In this document: positions 26,550 to 34,521 of the stretch, in pieces | Layout: every line of letters starts with the position of its first letter | Numbering within the stretch: the stretch's first letter is position 1 | From: Bryobacteraceae bacterium | GTDB taxonomy: Bacteria; Acidobacteriota; Terriglobia; Bryobacterales; Bryobacteraceae | NCBI GenBank assembly: GCA_019748195.1 | Contig: JAIEPW010000063.1 | Span: 17,464-81,463 of the forward strand | DNA length: 64,000 nucleotides | Direction of reading: 5' to 3' | Made by a program: the position numbers and the translations under genes | The notes under the pieces: model-generated | Told to the model about the DNA's origin: nothing | Seen by the model: only the letters and a program-made list of their open reading frames with translations | The model's database searches: none

Positions 26550-29171
26550 CTAGCGCGTCCGCTCGCCGCCAATCCATATCGGGGACGACCAGGCGCGCGC
26601 GCCGTTGACCTGAATCACACGGAGGTAATAGTAATCGCCCGGTCGCGGCGAACTACGATCCACGTACTCAAAGCTGCCGTCCAGGGGAGCTTCGGGATTC
26701 ACCAGTTGCACGGTGATCTTGTCGGCATGCCGGTCCACGGGCAAGTCGCGTGTCAGCAGCCCTTCCGTCATTTCGTGGAAGGGGAAGATCGCCGTGGAGC
26801 CAGGGATTGTGGCGTTGGGGCGGATCTGCGGCGGCGAGACGCCGTGCTCCTGCGCCGTTTCCAGCCGGATCAGGAGACGTGTAGAAGGCGTCACCTGATC
26901 CAGATCCAGAATCAGCTTGTCCGCGGCGCCGCGGGTGCTGTGCGCGAACTGAATGCGGTTCGGATTCGCGGGATCCAGGCGGGCGAACTCCACCGCGCGG
27001 TTGTCGAACATCGGCTGAAATCCCTGGAGCTTCGCTCCTTCCACTTCCAGCACGCCCTTCCACTCCCGATAGCCGCGAGGATTGTCGCGGATGAACGGCT
27101 CCGAGCTGGAATAGAACGCGACATCCACACGCGAGCGCGGCTGAAGGGTGGTTCGAGCAAATCGCTGCCCGTACACGACGTCGCCGTTCTTCACGATCTC
27201 CACCTGATCCAGCGGTCCCGTGCCGGAGACGCGCGCCGCGATGCGGCGGTCCGCCGAATACGGGATCCGCCGGCCCGCCGGCTGGTCGTTCACGCGGAAG
27301 TCCATCAGGATGCGCTGCGCGTGGCTGGTGGCATACGTGGCGCGCTCCCGCAAGCCGTCGAAGATTCCGTCCGCCGTCTTGGCGGGCGCGCGCACCGCCA
27401 CCAGAGCGTTCATCTGTTGCAGGCTGCCCGCGGGCATCGTGCCGCTATAACCGGGGCGGGTGCGATGGTCGTCGGAGGCGCCCAGAAAGCCGATCTCAGC
27501 TCCGTGCTTCAGGTAATAGTTGCCGAACCATTCGAACGTTCCGTGCATGGACGCGATCTCCACCAGAGGCTGCAGGTCCGGATCGGAGTAGCGCCAGTCC
27601 CCCGCCTGGTGCGCGTGCGGGATTACCAGCGCGTTCTTCGCAGTCTCCTTCTCGCGCAGCCCCTGGTAGAGCCGCGATAGCGTGTATGCGGTCTGGCTGG
27701 GGACCCGCGCCCGGCCGGGCGTCCGGAAGAAAACATTGTGGTGCCCGCCCATCATCCGCTGCGAGGTCCACTCGTACGCCAGGAACGCGATGAATCGCCC
27801 AGGCTCGGAAAAGCGGCGCACGGCCTGATCGATGGTGCGCCACTCGCTATCGTCCATCCAGATGTCGTGCTCGCTCAAGCCCGCGAAGTCCAGCCAGGCG
27901 TCCTCCCTGGCCCAGCGGTAGAACGCATCCACGGTTCCCATGCCTTCGCTGAACCCGCTGTGCGCGTGCGTCTCTCCCCAGTAGATGCGGCGCGAGGGAT
28001 TCGTTTCCACCCAAACCGGGTTGCTGAAGGCCTCCAGTTTTCCATCCGCGGAGCGGACCTGGAAGCGATAAGTGCCGGGCTGGTCGATCCGGACATCGCT
28101 CACGACCACAAGACCGTCGCGGCTGGGTGGTATGGCGCGCACCACGGTCCCGTTGAGCAGGAGTTCGTACGCGGGTTGCTCTCCGGTGGCCCGGTTCCAG
28201 CGATCGTCCTCGCGCCGCACCGCGACCGCCAACGCCTCGCCGGGCGCAACCACGGACGGCGCGGTGGCGCGAACCGAAGCCGCCTGATTGCCGGTCACGG
28301 TCAGTCCAGGCCAGACCGGCGTCAAGAAACGGCCGTTTGGCGTCAGGCTGACATAGATCGGATACAGAAGCCGGTCATTGCTGAAACTGGGCATCCGGAT
28401 GCCCCGCGACCCAGTACGCCGGTCGCCATAGGTGAGTGTGATCGTTTCGCCGGGGCGCAACGCTTCACCCTCCAGCCGGAAGGCCGGGTTAGCGGCCTGA
28501 CCGCGGAATCCGCCGTGCATGCCGCCCCAGGGAACGGTGATCGGCGTCAGCTTGGCGCCGGGGTTTGAGGCTCGCGCCGAAACGTAGTTGTCCGCCTCCG
28601 GGTTGGTGTTCTGCGGAGGCCCGCCGTCGTTCATCAGGGTCCGCGTGGCCATCACCATGCCGCCGGGAAGCATGGGCTGGTCGCCGATGGTGATGGCCTG
28701 CTCGAAACTCTGGAAGCTGGATGCCGCGTACGGTCCCGCGGCGCTCACCTGGATCACGGGAATGCTTTTGGGTTTCTCGTCCTTCTGGCGGAACTCGGCG
28801 ATCAATCCGTCCACGTTCTCGATCAGCAGCTTCACGTTCACGGCCGCGGGCGGGGCGGTCTGATCCCGGGCGGCGTCCTGAAGCGCGAACAGTCCCGCCA
28901 GTTCCTGCGTCGCATTCACGGGTACGGGACCTCCGGTGAGGGAGTAGGCGTTCAGCCAGTCCCACAGCACCAGGCCGCGCCGCACCACGTTTTCCGCGGT
29001 CGTCGGGCCCGCCGCGACCTCCCGCTTGAGTTCCTCCACCTGCCGCCGCAAGGCTGGATTCAGATAATCCGCGCGAGCGCTGTCCTGCGCCGTCAGCATC
29101 CACACCGCGCCGAGTGACGCCGTAATCACGGTCGCCAGGACCACCGTGGACACAATCGATTTCTTGGGCAT
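26550..29171 (-). CDS. DUF3604 protein (copy 1), exported
   Basis: An 873-residue protein with an N-terminal signal or anchor (MPKKSIVSTVVLATVITASL). The C-terminal half holds the DUF3604 signatures: RIYWGETHAHSGFSEGMGT, LSEHDIWMDD, FLAYEWTSQRMMGGHHNVFF, IPHAHQAGDW and GFLGASDDHRTRPGY, a spread of His/Asp that resembles the metal site of PHP-type phosphoesterases. The N-terminal half is a beta-rich region. The ATG at 29171 is chosen over an upstream in-frame ATG at 29207 because it begins the signal segment. Activity is not established; a secreted metallohydrolase is a reasonable guess. Confidence 0.85.
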   Translation of the reverse strand: MPKKSIVSTVVLATVITASLGAVWMLTAQDSARADYLNPALRRQVEELKREVAAGPTTAENVVRRGLVLWDWLNAYSLTGGPVPVNATQELAGLFALQDAARDQTAPPAAVNVKLLIENVDGLIAEFRQKDEKPKSIPVIQVSAAGPYAASSFQSFEQAITIGDQPMLPGGMVMATRTLMNDGGPPQNTNPEADNYVSARASNPGAKLTPITVPWGGMHGGFRGQAANPAFRLEGEALRPGETITLTYGDRRTGSRGIRMPSFSNDRLLYPIYVSLTPNGRFLTPVWPGLTVTGNQAASVRATAPSVVAPGEALAVAVRREDDRWNRATGEQPAYELLLNGTVVRAIPPSRDGLVVVSDVRIDQPGTYRFQVRSADGKLEAFSNPVWVETNPSRRIYWGETHAHSGFSEGMGTVDAFYRWAREDAWLDFAGLSEHDIWMDDSEWRTIDQAVRRFSEPGRFIAFLAYEWTSQRMMGGHHNVFFRTPGRARVPSQTAYTLSRLYQGLREKETAKNALVIPHAHQAGDWRYSDPDLQPLVEIASMHGTFEWFGNYYLKHGAEIGFLGASDDHRTRPGYSGTMPAGSLQQMNALVAVRAPAKTADGIFDGLRERATYATSHAQRILMDFRVNDQPAGRRIPYSADRRIAARVSGTGPLDQVEIVKNGDVVYGQRFARTTLQPRSRVDVAFYSSSEPFIRDNPRGYREWKGVLEVEGAKLQGFQPMFDNRAVEFARLDPANPNRIQFAHSTRGAADKLILDLDQVTPSTRLLIRLETAQEHGVSPPQIRPNATIPGSTAIFPFHEMTEGLLTRDLPVDRHADKITVQLVNPEAPLDGSFEYVDRSSPRPGDYYYLRVIQVNGARAWSSPIWIGGERTR

Positions 29172-29264
29172 AAGCCGGCTCCGGTTGTGCTGTCGATTGT
29201 AGTCCATCGCCGGTCGCGCGGCGGCTCGAATCTGCTATACAATCCGATCTCGGACTTTTCCCTC

Positions 29265-29501
29265 ATGCTTACTCGTGTCAACGTCGATGTTTCCCGCATC
29301 AAAAGCAACCGCGAGACCGGCAGCCGCGACCCCGTGATCCGCGTGGTGCGCGACGGCCAGGAGATGTACGCGCACCGCCTGGAAATCCTCGGCCCCAGCG
29401 CGGTGGTGTACGATCCCACCCGGCCGGGAACCACCTGCTGGATCGAAACGGAGGCGGAGATCGTATTGGAGGAGCGGCAGGCGGCGGCAACGCGTGTTTA
29501 G
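29265..29501 (+). CDS. Small conserved-looking protein, function unknown
   Basis: A 78-residue protein beginning MLTRVNVDVSRIKSNRETG. It is polar with a beta-rich middle (PVIRVVRDGQEMYAHRLEIL, SAVVYDPTRPGTTCWIETEA), no signal peptide and no membrane segment. I do not recognise it. TACAAT at 29238-29243 could be a -10 element. The start at 29265 is preferred to an upstream in-frame ATG that would overlap the divergent promoter region. It sits alone between two divergent DUF3604 genes. Confidence 0.6.
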   Translation: MLTRVNVDVSRIKSNRETGSRDPVIRVVRDGQEMYAHRLEILGPSAVVYDPTRPGTTCWIETEAEIVLEERQAAATRV

Positions 29502-29528
29502 CGGCGCTTTACAATTCGCCCGGCTCCG

Positions 29529-29559
29529 TTGACCGCCCGTTTGGCGCTGTGATACGAAT
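29529..29559 (+). promoter_or_regulatory. Possible sigma-70-type promoter for DUF3604 copy 2
   Basis: TTGACC at 29529-29534 is a good -35 match; TACGAAT begins at 29553 after an 18-bp spacer and is a weak -10. It lies 33 bp before the GTG start. Confidence 0.3.
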
Positions 29560-29591
29560 AACGCGGCTTGCGGTTTTCGCCGGGAGGAATT

Positions 29592-32165
29592 GTGACCAGG
29601 TCCAACGCAACGGCGCAACGTGTTCTGATGATCGGCCTGATGGGCGGCGCGGCCCTCTTCTGGTATCTGCTCCAGATGAACGCGCAGCCGCCGAGCCTGC
29701 AACAGCGGGTTGGGAAGCTGCGGGCGGAAGTGGACTCCGTTCCCACCACGGAAGCGAACTACGGCGAGCGGCGCGCGACGCTGGAGGAATGGGGCGACGA
29801 CCTCGCCATGCGCCGCCGCCTGCTGGTGACTTCCGACATCCGCTCCGCCTTTTTCCGCTTCCCCACGGTGACGCCGCAATCCGCCGCGCTGGTAACGCGG
29901 TGGACGAAGTTCCTGGCGTTCTGCGAAGAGAATGCGGAGAAGACCGGTTCCCTGGCGCGAACCGACAACAACACGCTGGTGGCCGGCGCGTATTCCACGT
30001 TGACTTTCGAGTACACGGTGGGCGATATCGAGTTGCAGAAGAACGGCGGATTGCGGATCGGCCAGAAATTCATCTCCAACCGCCCCCGCCTGCAGGCGAA
30101 CAACCCGGCGGGAGATTCCTACGTGACCTTCAAGGTCACCAGGGGTTCCGCGAAGGTGGAACCGGGACTCACCCTGTGGCAAAGCGTGTTCAGCAGTATC
30201 TTCGCTCCGGTTCCGATGCCGCTGATGAAGATCACCGAGGGCACGCTCCGCAAGGGCGACAAAGTTCTGATCACGGTGGGCGATACGTCGGGGCTGGCTC
30301 GCGGCTACCGCCCCATGCCTCGCGATGCCGACGAGTTCCAGTTCTACGTCGAAATCGACCCGGACGGCTCCGGCATCTTCCAGCAGGGCGCCATCACGGC
30401 GACCCCCATCTTCGGCGACAACGCCGTCGCTGTAAACGCAGTGGCTCCCTCCATCGTTGCCGTCAACGAGCCATTCGCCGTCCGCGTGCGCCTGGAGGAC
30501 CAGTACGGCAATCCCGCCCGCTTCGACGGCGGCGAGTTCCAGGTGCTGCTGAATGGCAAACCGGCAGGCTCCGCCACGGTCGCCAAGGGACAGTACACAG
30601 GCAGGCTGGACGGTGTCCGGCTGCCCGCCGAGGGCGCGTATCGCTTTCAGGTGAGAAGCTCCGATGGCAGCTTCCGCGCAGTCAGCAACCCGGTGCTGGC
30701 GGAGCGCAACCCGAAGCAGCGGGTTTACTGGGGAGAGCTGCACGGCCACTCCGGCTGGGAGGAGGGAACCGGCTCCGTGCCCCGCTACTACGATTTCGCG
30801 CGCGATGTCGCGTTTCTCGACTTTGCGTCGCTCACGGGCCATGACCTGTTTCTCGCCAAGCCCGGCTGGGAGCAGATCCGCACGGAAACCGCCAAGGCGA
30901 ACCGCCCCGGCGCCTTTGTCGCGTTCATGGGCTATGAATGGACGCAGACCTACGACAAGGGCGGGCATCACAACGTCTTCTTCAAGACCGATAAGGGCAG
31001 GTACGTGGAGTTTCGCGAAGCGCCGCGCCCGGATCTGCTCTACGCGAGATTGCGCCAGGTGGACGATCCGGGCAACGTCCTGATCATCCCCCATGCGCAC
31101 GAGGCCGGCGACTGGAACTACAGCGATCCGGAAATGCAGCGCCTCTCGGAAATCTACTCCGGGCACGGCAGCTTCGAATACTTCGGGAACCGTTTTCTGA
31201 AGCGGGGGTTTCGCATGGGATTCATCGCCGCCAGCGATGATCACAGCGGACATCCCGGCTACGCTCCGGCGCTCGTGTCCACCCGAGGCGGACTGGCCGC
31301 GGTTTATTCTTCGACACTCGATCGCGACGGCATCTGGGCGGGCATGAAGAATCGCGCGACCTACGCGAGCAGCGGCAAGCGGCCGGTGCTGCAGTTCTCC
31401 GCCGCGGGCAAGATCCCCGGCGAATCCGTGGACGCCGGCGTCGCGCCCACGTTTCACGCGCGCGTGCTGGCCACCGCGGCGATCGATCACATCGACGTGA
31501 TTCACAACGGCGTCCCGGAATACAGCAAGGATTTTCTCGCGCCCAAGCCGGGCGCGCCTTCCGGCGTGCAGATCATGCTGTTTTCGCCGACGGAGACGCC
31601 CGGCGATCAGGTGCGGCCGCCGCTCGGCGAGGTGAGCTGGGGCGGATGGATCGAGGTGGTCAACGGCCGGATCGGTTCCATCGAACCCCTGGGCCTGGAC
31701 GCGATCACCGATCAGTTCCACCTGGTGGATGATCGCCACGTGTGGTTCTGGTCGCAAACGCGCGGCGATTTCGACGGCGTGATGCTGAAGCTGTCGTCCT
31801 CACCCGCCGACACCCGGATCCACATCCGCGTCTCCACGCTCGACGCCGACGCGGGCGGCACAGGCACGGGCCGCGGCATCAACTGGACCAGCGGCATCCC
31901 CAGCCGGGAGAAGAAGCACGAAGTCTCGTTTACGCTGGGCGATCTGGCGAAACAGCGGGGCAAGTTTGATTTGTCGCCGCGCGCCATTGTGTTCGCGCAG
32001 AAGGCGGCTCTGGAATCGCCGTTGGACGCGGCCTTCAGCTACAGGCCCTCGAAGGCCCCCGCGCAGGACGACTACTTCTACCTGCGATTGGTCCAGGTGG
32101 ACGGCGAGGCGGCGTGGAGCAGCCCGATCTGGATCGGCCAGGAAAAGTCAGCCGCGAAGAAGTAA
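29592..32165 (+). CDS. DUF3604 protein (copy 2), membrane-anchored or exported
   Basis: An 857-residue paralogue of the neighbouring DUF3604 protein. A hydrophobic segment near residues 10-28 (VLMIGLMGGAALFWYLL) follows a basic start. The DUF3604 motifs are RVYWGELHGHSGWEEGTG, LTGHDLFLAKPG, FMGYEWTQTYDKGGHHNVFF, IPHAHEAGDWNYSDP and GFIAASDDHSGHPGY. GTG at 29592 is chosen because GGAGGA (29583-29588) stands four bases before it; an in-frame TTG upstream lacks such a site. Activity unknown. Confidence 0.85.
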   Translation: MTRSNATAQRVLMIGLMGGAALFWYLLQMNAQPPSLQQRVGKLRAEVDSVPTTEANYGERRATLEEWGDDLAMRRRLLVTSDIRSAFFRFPTVTPQSAALVTRWTKFLAFCEENAEKTGSLARTDNNTLVAGAYSTLTFEYTVGDIELQKNGGLRIGQKFISNRPRLQANNPAGDSYVTFKVTRGSAKVEPGLTLWQSVFSSIFAPVPMPLMKITEGTLRKGDKVLITVGDTSGLARGYRPMPRDADEFQFYVEIDPDGSGIFQQGAITATPIFGDNAVAVNAVAPSIVAVNEPFAVRVRLEDQYGNPARFDGGEFQVLLNGKPAGSATVAKGQYTGRLDGVRLPAEGAYRFQVRSSDGSFRAVSNPVLAERNPKQRVYWGELHGHSGWEEGTGSVPRYYDFARDVAFLDFASLTGHDLFLAKPGWEQIRTETAKANRPGAFVAFMGYEWTQTYDKGGHHNVFFKTDKGRYVEFREAPRPDLLYARLRQVDDPGNVLIIPHAHEAGDWNYSDPEMQRLSEIYSGHGSFEYFGNRFLKRGFRMGFIAASDDHSGHPGYAPALVSTRGGLAAVYSSTLDRDGIWAGMKNRATYASSGKRPVLQFSAAGKIPGESVDAGVAPTFHARVLATAAIDHIDVIHNGVPEYSKDFLAPKPGAPSGVQIMLFSPTETPGDQVRPPLGEVSWGGWIEVVNGRIGSIEPLGLDAITDQFHLVDDRHVWFWSQTRGDFDGVMLKLSSSPADTRIHIRVSTLDADAGGTGTGRGINWTSGIPSREKKHEVSFTLGDLAKQRGKFDLSPRAIVFAQKAALESPLDAAFSYRPSKAPAQDDYFYLRLVQVDGEAAWSSPIWIGQEKSAAKK

Positions 32166-32168
32166 CCG

Positions 32169-32651
32169 CTATTGAACGGGCGTTCCGTATGGAACCAGCG
32201 TCTTGATCCGCTCCGCGCTTTCCACCGCGGCGATCTTCCAGCCGGCTCGCGTTTTTTCGAGGAACATGGTTTGCGCCTCGGTGCGGTCCTCGAAGACGAA
32301 TTCCACTCGCGCCTTCACCCTCTGTTCCGGGAGCGGCTCGGGGTCCAGCACGGCGATGCCCTTGATCCCCGCGCCGGATTCGCGGATGCCGCGGGCGAAG
32401 TCCGGGGATTCGGATTTCACCTTGCGCAGCGCCTGTTCCATGGGGCCGGTATATTGCGCCAGGTAGGCGTCCACGTTGCCCTCGCGGGCGGCGTCGAGCA
32501 TGGCGAAGATCGCGTCCTGAGGGCTGGCTTCGCGGCGCTCCGTCCATTTCGATATCGCGGCGTTGAAGCCGCCCTGCTTCGCCACTACGATGCCCACGGT
32601 CACGGCGAGCACGGTAAGGGTGATGATCCGAGCCAGTCTCTGCTTGTTCAT
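32169..32651 (-). CDS. Small membrane-anchored protein, NTF2/DUF4878-like
   Basis: A 160-residue protein with an N-terminal membrane segment (RIITLTVLAVTVGIVVA) and an extracytoplasmic part containing ASPQDAIFAMLDAAREGNVD, a start common to NTF2-like/DUF4878 lumazine-type domains, ending in WKIAAVESAERIKTLVPYG. It is the last gene of the ATPase-hflC-hflK operon, with its start directly after the hflK stop. Role unknown; a periplasmic partner of the SPFH proteins is a guess from position. Confidence 0.65.
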   Translation of the reverse strand: MNKQRLARIITLTVLAVTVGIVVAKQGGFNAAISKWTERREASPQDAIFAMLDAAREGNVDAYLAQYTGPMEQALRKVKSESPDFARGIRESGAGIKGIAVLDPEPLPEQRVKARVEFVFEDRTEAQTMFLEKTRAGWKIAAVESAERIKTLVPYGTPVQ

Positions 32652-33629
32652 TTACTTCCTGTTGGGCTCGCCCTTGCGAATGATGGTCAGGTCCAGGTTG
32701 CCGTTCTTGTCGACGATCAGCTTTTTCATCCTGGGCAGAATCTGTTCCATGGTTTCGACGTAGAGGCGATGCCCGTTCACCTGGGAGGCCTTGGCGTATT
32801 CCGCCGCGACCTGGGTGAAGCGGATGGCGTCGCCTTGCGCCTCGTTGATCTTGCGTTCCTTGTAAGCCTGCGCCTGCTCCAGCATCTGCTGCGCCTGCCC
32901 GCGAGCCTTGGGCACGACGTCGTTGGCATACCCCTGGGCTTCATTGACGATGCGGGAAGAGTCGGCGCGTGCGCTGGCGACGTCGCGGAACGCGTCCGCT
33001 GCCTCGGGCGGGGGCGCGGCGCTTTCCATGTTCACCGTGGAGAGAATCACCCCCGCGCGATACTCGTTCAGCAGTTTCTGCGCCGCGGCCAGAACCTCGG
33101 CTTGAATGCCCTGCTTCTCGGTGGTGAGCACGGAATCCACGTTACGCATCGCGATCCGCTGGGACAATGCGGTCTCGACGGCGGAGCTCACGCTTCTTGA
33201 CACGTCTTCGGTCCGGAAGAGATAATCCGCCGGCGCCCCGACGGAGAATTGCACCACCACGCGGATGCTGATGATGTTCTGGTCGCCGGTGAGAAACTGC
33301 GACTGCAAGGGCTGCGATCGCCCCGTGACGGCGTCGCCCGGCTCGCCGCCGATCAGCAATCGCTGCTGCTGTTGCACCTTGAGCTTCCGAACCTGATCGA
33401 TGGGCCAGGGCAGCGCGAAGTGAATGCCGGGCGGGACGCGAGGCTCCACCACGGCGCCGAAGCGCGTCACGACGGCCTGCTGATCGGTCCACACGAAGTA
33501 CACGCCGGACAACAGCCAGACTCCGAGAATCGCGATCGCGATGCGGGCTCGCGGCGCGGGCATCCGCTCCGGCGGCGCCGGGGCCGGATCGCCGAGGATC
33601 CGGAGTTCATCGGTGGGCTTCGCGCTCAC
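32652..33629 (-). CDS. hflK: HflK-like SPFH/Band 7 protein
   Basis: A 325-residue membrane protein of the HflK type. One N-terminal membrane segment (IAIAILGVWLLSGVYFVW) is followed by the SPFH domain (VTRFGAVVEPRVPPGIHFAL, PWPIDQVRKL, FLTGDQNIISIRVVVQFSV) and a helical region rich in Glu, Ala and Gln (ARGQAQQMLEQAQAYKERKI), ending in YVETMEQILPRMKKL as in HflK proteins. HflK with HflC forms a membrane cage that modulates FtsH. The start is GTG at 33629 with GGAGG 11 bp upstream. hflC ends one base before. No ftsH is in the window. Confidence 0.9.
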   Translation of the reverse strand: MSAKPTDELRILGDPAPAPPERMPAPRARIAIAILGVWLLSGVYFVWTDQQAVVTRFGAVVEPRVPPGIHFALPWPIDQVRKLKVQQQQRLLIGGEPGDAVTGRSQPLQSQFLTGDQNIISIRVVVQFSVGAPADYLFRTEDVSRSVSSAVETALSQRIAMRNVDSVLTTEKQGIQAEVLAAAQKLLNEYRAGVILSTVNMESAAPPPEAADAFRDVASARADSSRIVNEAQGYANDVVPKARGQAQQMLEQAQAYKERKINEAQGDAIRFTQVAAEYAKASQVNGHRLYVETMEQILPRMKKLIVDKNGNLDLTIIRKGEPNRK

Positions 33630-33630
33630 G

Positions 33631-34521
33631 CTACCGGGCGCCTCCTTCGCCGCGCATCATCACCTTCAGCAACTCGGAATCCGAACTGAGAATCGCGGTG
33701 GTCTTGTCGTCGAAGATCTTCTTGTAGGATTCCAGCGTTCGCAGCAGGTTGTAGAATCGCGGGTTGCGCGAGTACGCCTGGCTATACACGCGGGTTGCTT
33801 CGGCATCGCCTTCGCCCTTCACTTTTTCCGCTTGCCGGTAGGCCACCGACAGCATCTCCTCCTTCTGCCGGTCCGCATCGGCGCGGATGCTCAACGCCTG
33901 CTCCTCGCCCTCGGCGCGATACTGGCGCGCGATGCGTTCGCGCTCCGCGCGCATGCGTGCGTAGACGCTCTGCTTATTCTGCTCCGGAAGATTCAACCGC
34001 TTGATGCGCACGTCCACCACGGCGATCCCGTATTGCCGCAGCGCGGCCTTCCCGGTCACCTCCGTCAGACGGTCCAGCATCAGCCCGGTCTTCGTCGCCT
34101 GCAGGTTCGTGGACACGATGCTCTCCATGTCGTGATTGCCCAGGGCCGCCGACAAGCCGGACCACACGATGTCATGCAGCCGCATCTCGGCGGACGCCGG
34201 ATCGCTCACCGTTTCGACGAAGCGCTTCGGATCTTCGATCTTCCATGCCACGTAGCTCTCGATCACCAGGTTTTTCTTGTCGCGGGTCAGAAACTCCGAC
34301 GGCCGCGGATTGTAGATCCGCAAACGGCGGTCGAACCTCGCCGCCGACTGAAACGGCCACTTCCAGTGCAATCCCGCCTCGGTGATGACGTACAGCGGCC
34401 GCCCGAATTGCGTCACCAGCACGGACTCCGTCTCGCGGACCGTTAAGAAGGTCAGCCACAACGCCGCCAAGCCGGCGGCTACGCCGAGCGGGATCTTGTA
34501 TCTCAACATCGTGTCAATCAT
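33631..34521 (-). CDS. hflC: HflC-like SPFH/Band 7 protein
   Basis: A 296-residue protein of the HflC type: membrane segment IPLGVAAGLAALWLTFLTV, then the SPFH domain (RETESVLVTQFGRPLYVITE, AGLHWKWPFQSAARFDRRL, FLTRDKKNLVIESYVAWKI) and helices with RMRAERERIARQYRAEGEEQ, the usual HflC signature before the Ala-rich stalk. ATG at 34521 overlaps the fusion gene by 8 nt; ATG at 34509 is possible. It lies between the ATPase-HflK fusion and a separate hflK, so it may pair with either. Confidence 0.9.
   Translation of the reverse strand: MIDTMLRYKIPLGVAAGLAALWLTFLTVRETESVLVTQFGRPLYVITEAGLHWKWPFQSAARFDRRLRIYNPRPSEFLTRDKKNLVIESYVAWKIEDPKRFVETVSDPASAEMRLHDIVWSGLSAALGNHDMESIVSTNLQATKTGLMLDRLTEVTGKAALRQYGIAVVDVRIKRLNLPEQNKQSVYARMRAERERIARQYRAEGEEQALSIRADADRQKEEMLSVAYRQAEKVKGEGDAEATRVYSQAYSRNPRFYNLLRTLESYKKIFDDKTTAILSSDSELLKVMMRGEGGAR

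Noticed and set aside
29235..31757. Minus-strand open frame of 840 codons
   Set aside because: Antisense to DUF3604 copy 2 and the small protein; composition is typical of a shadow frame and no family motif is present.
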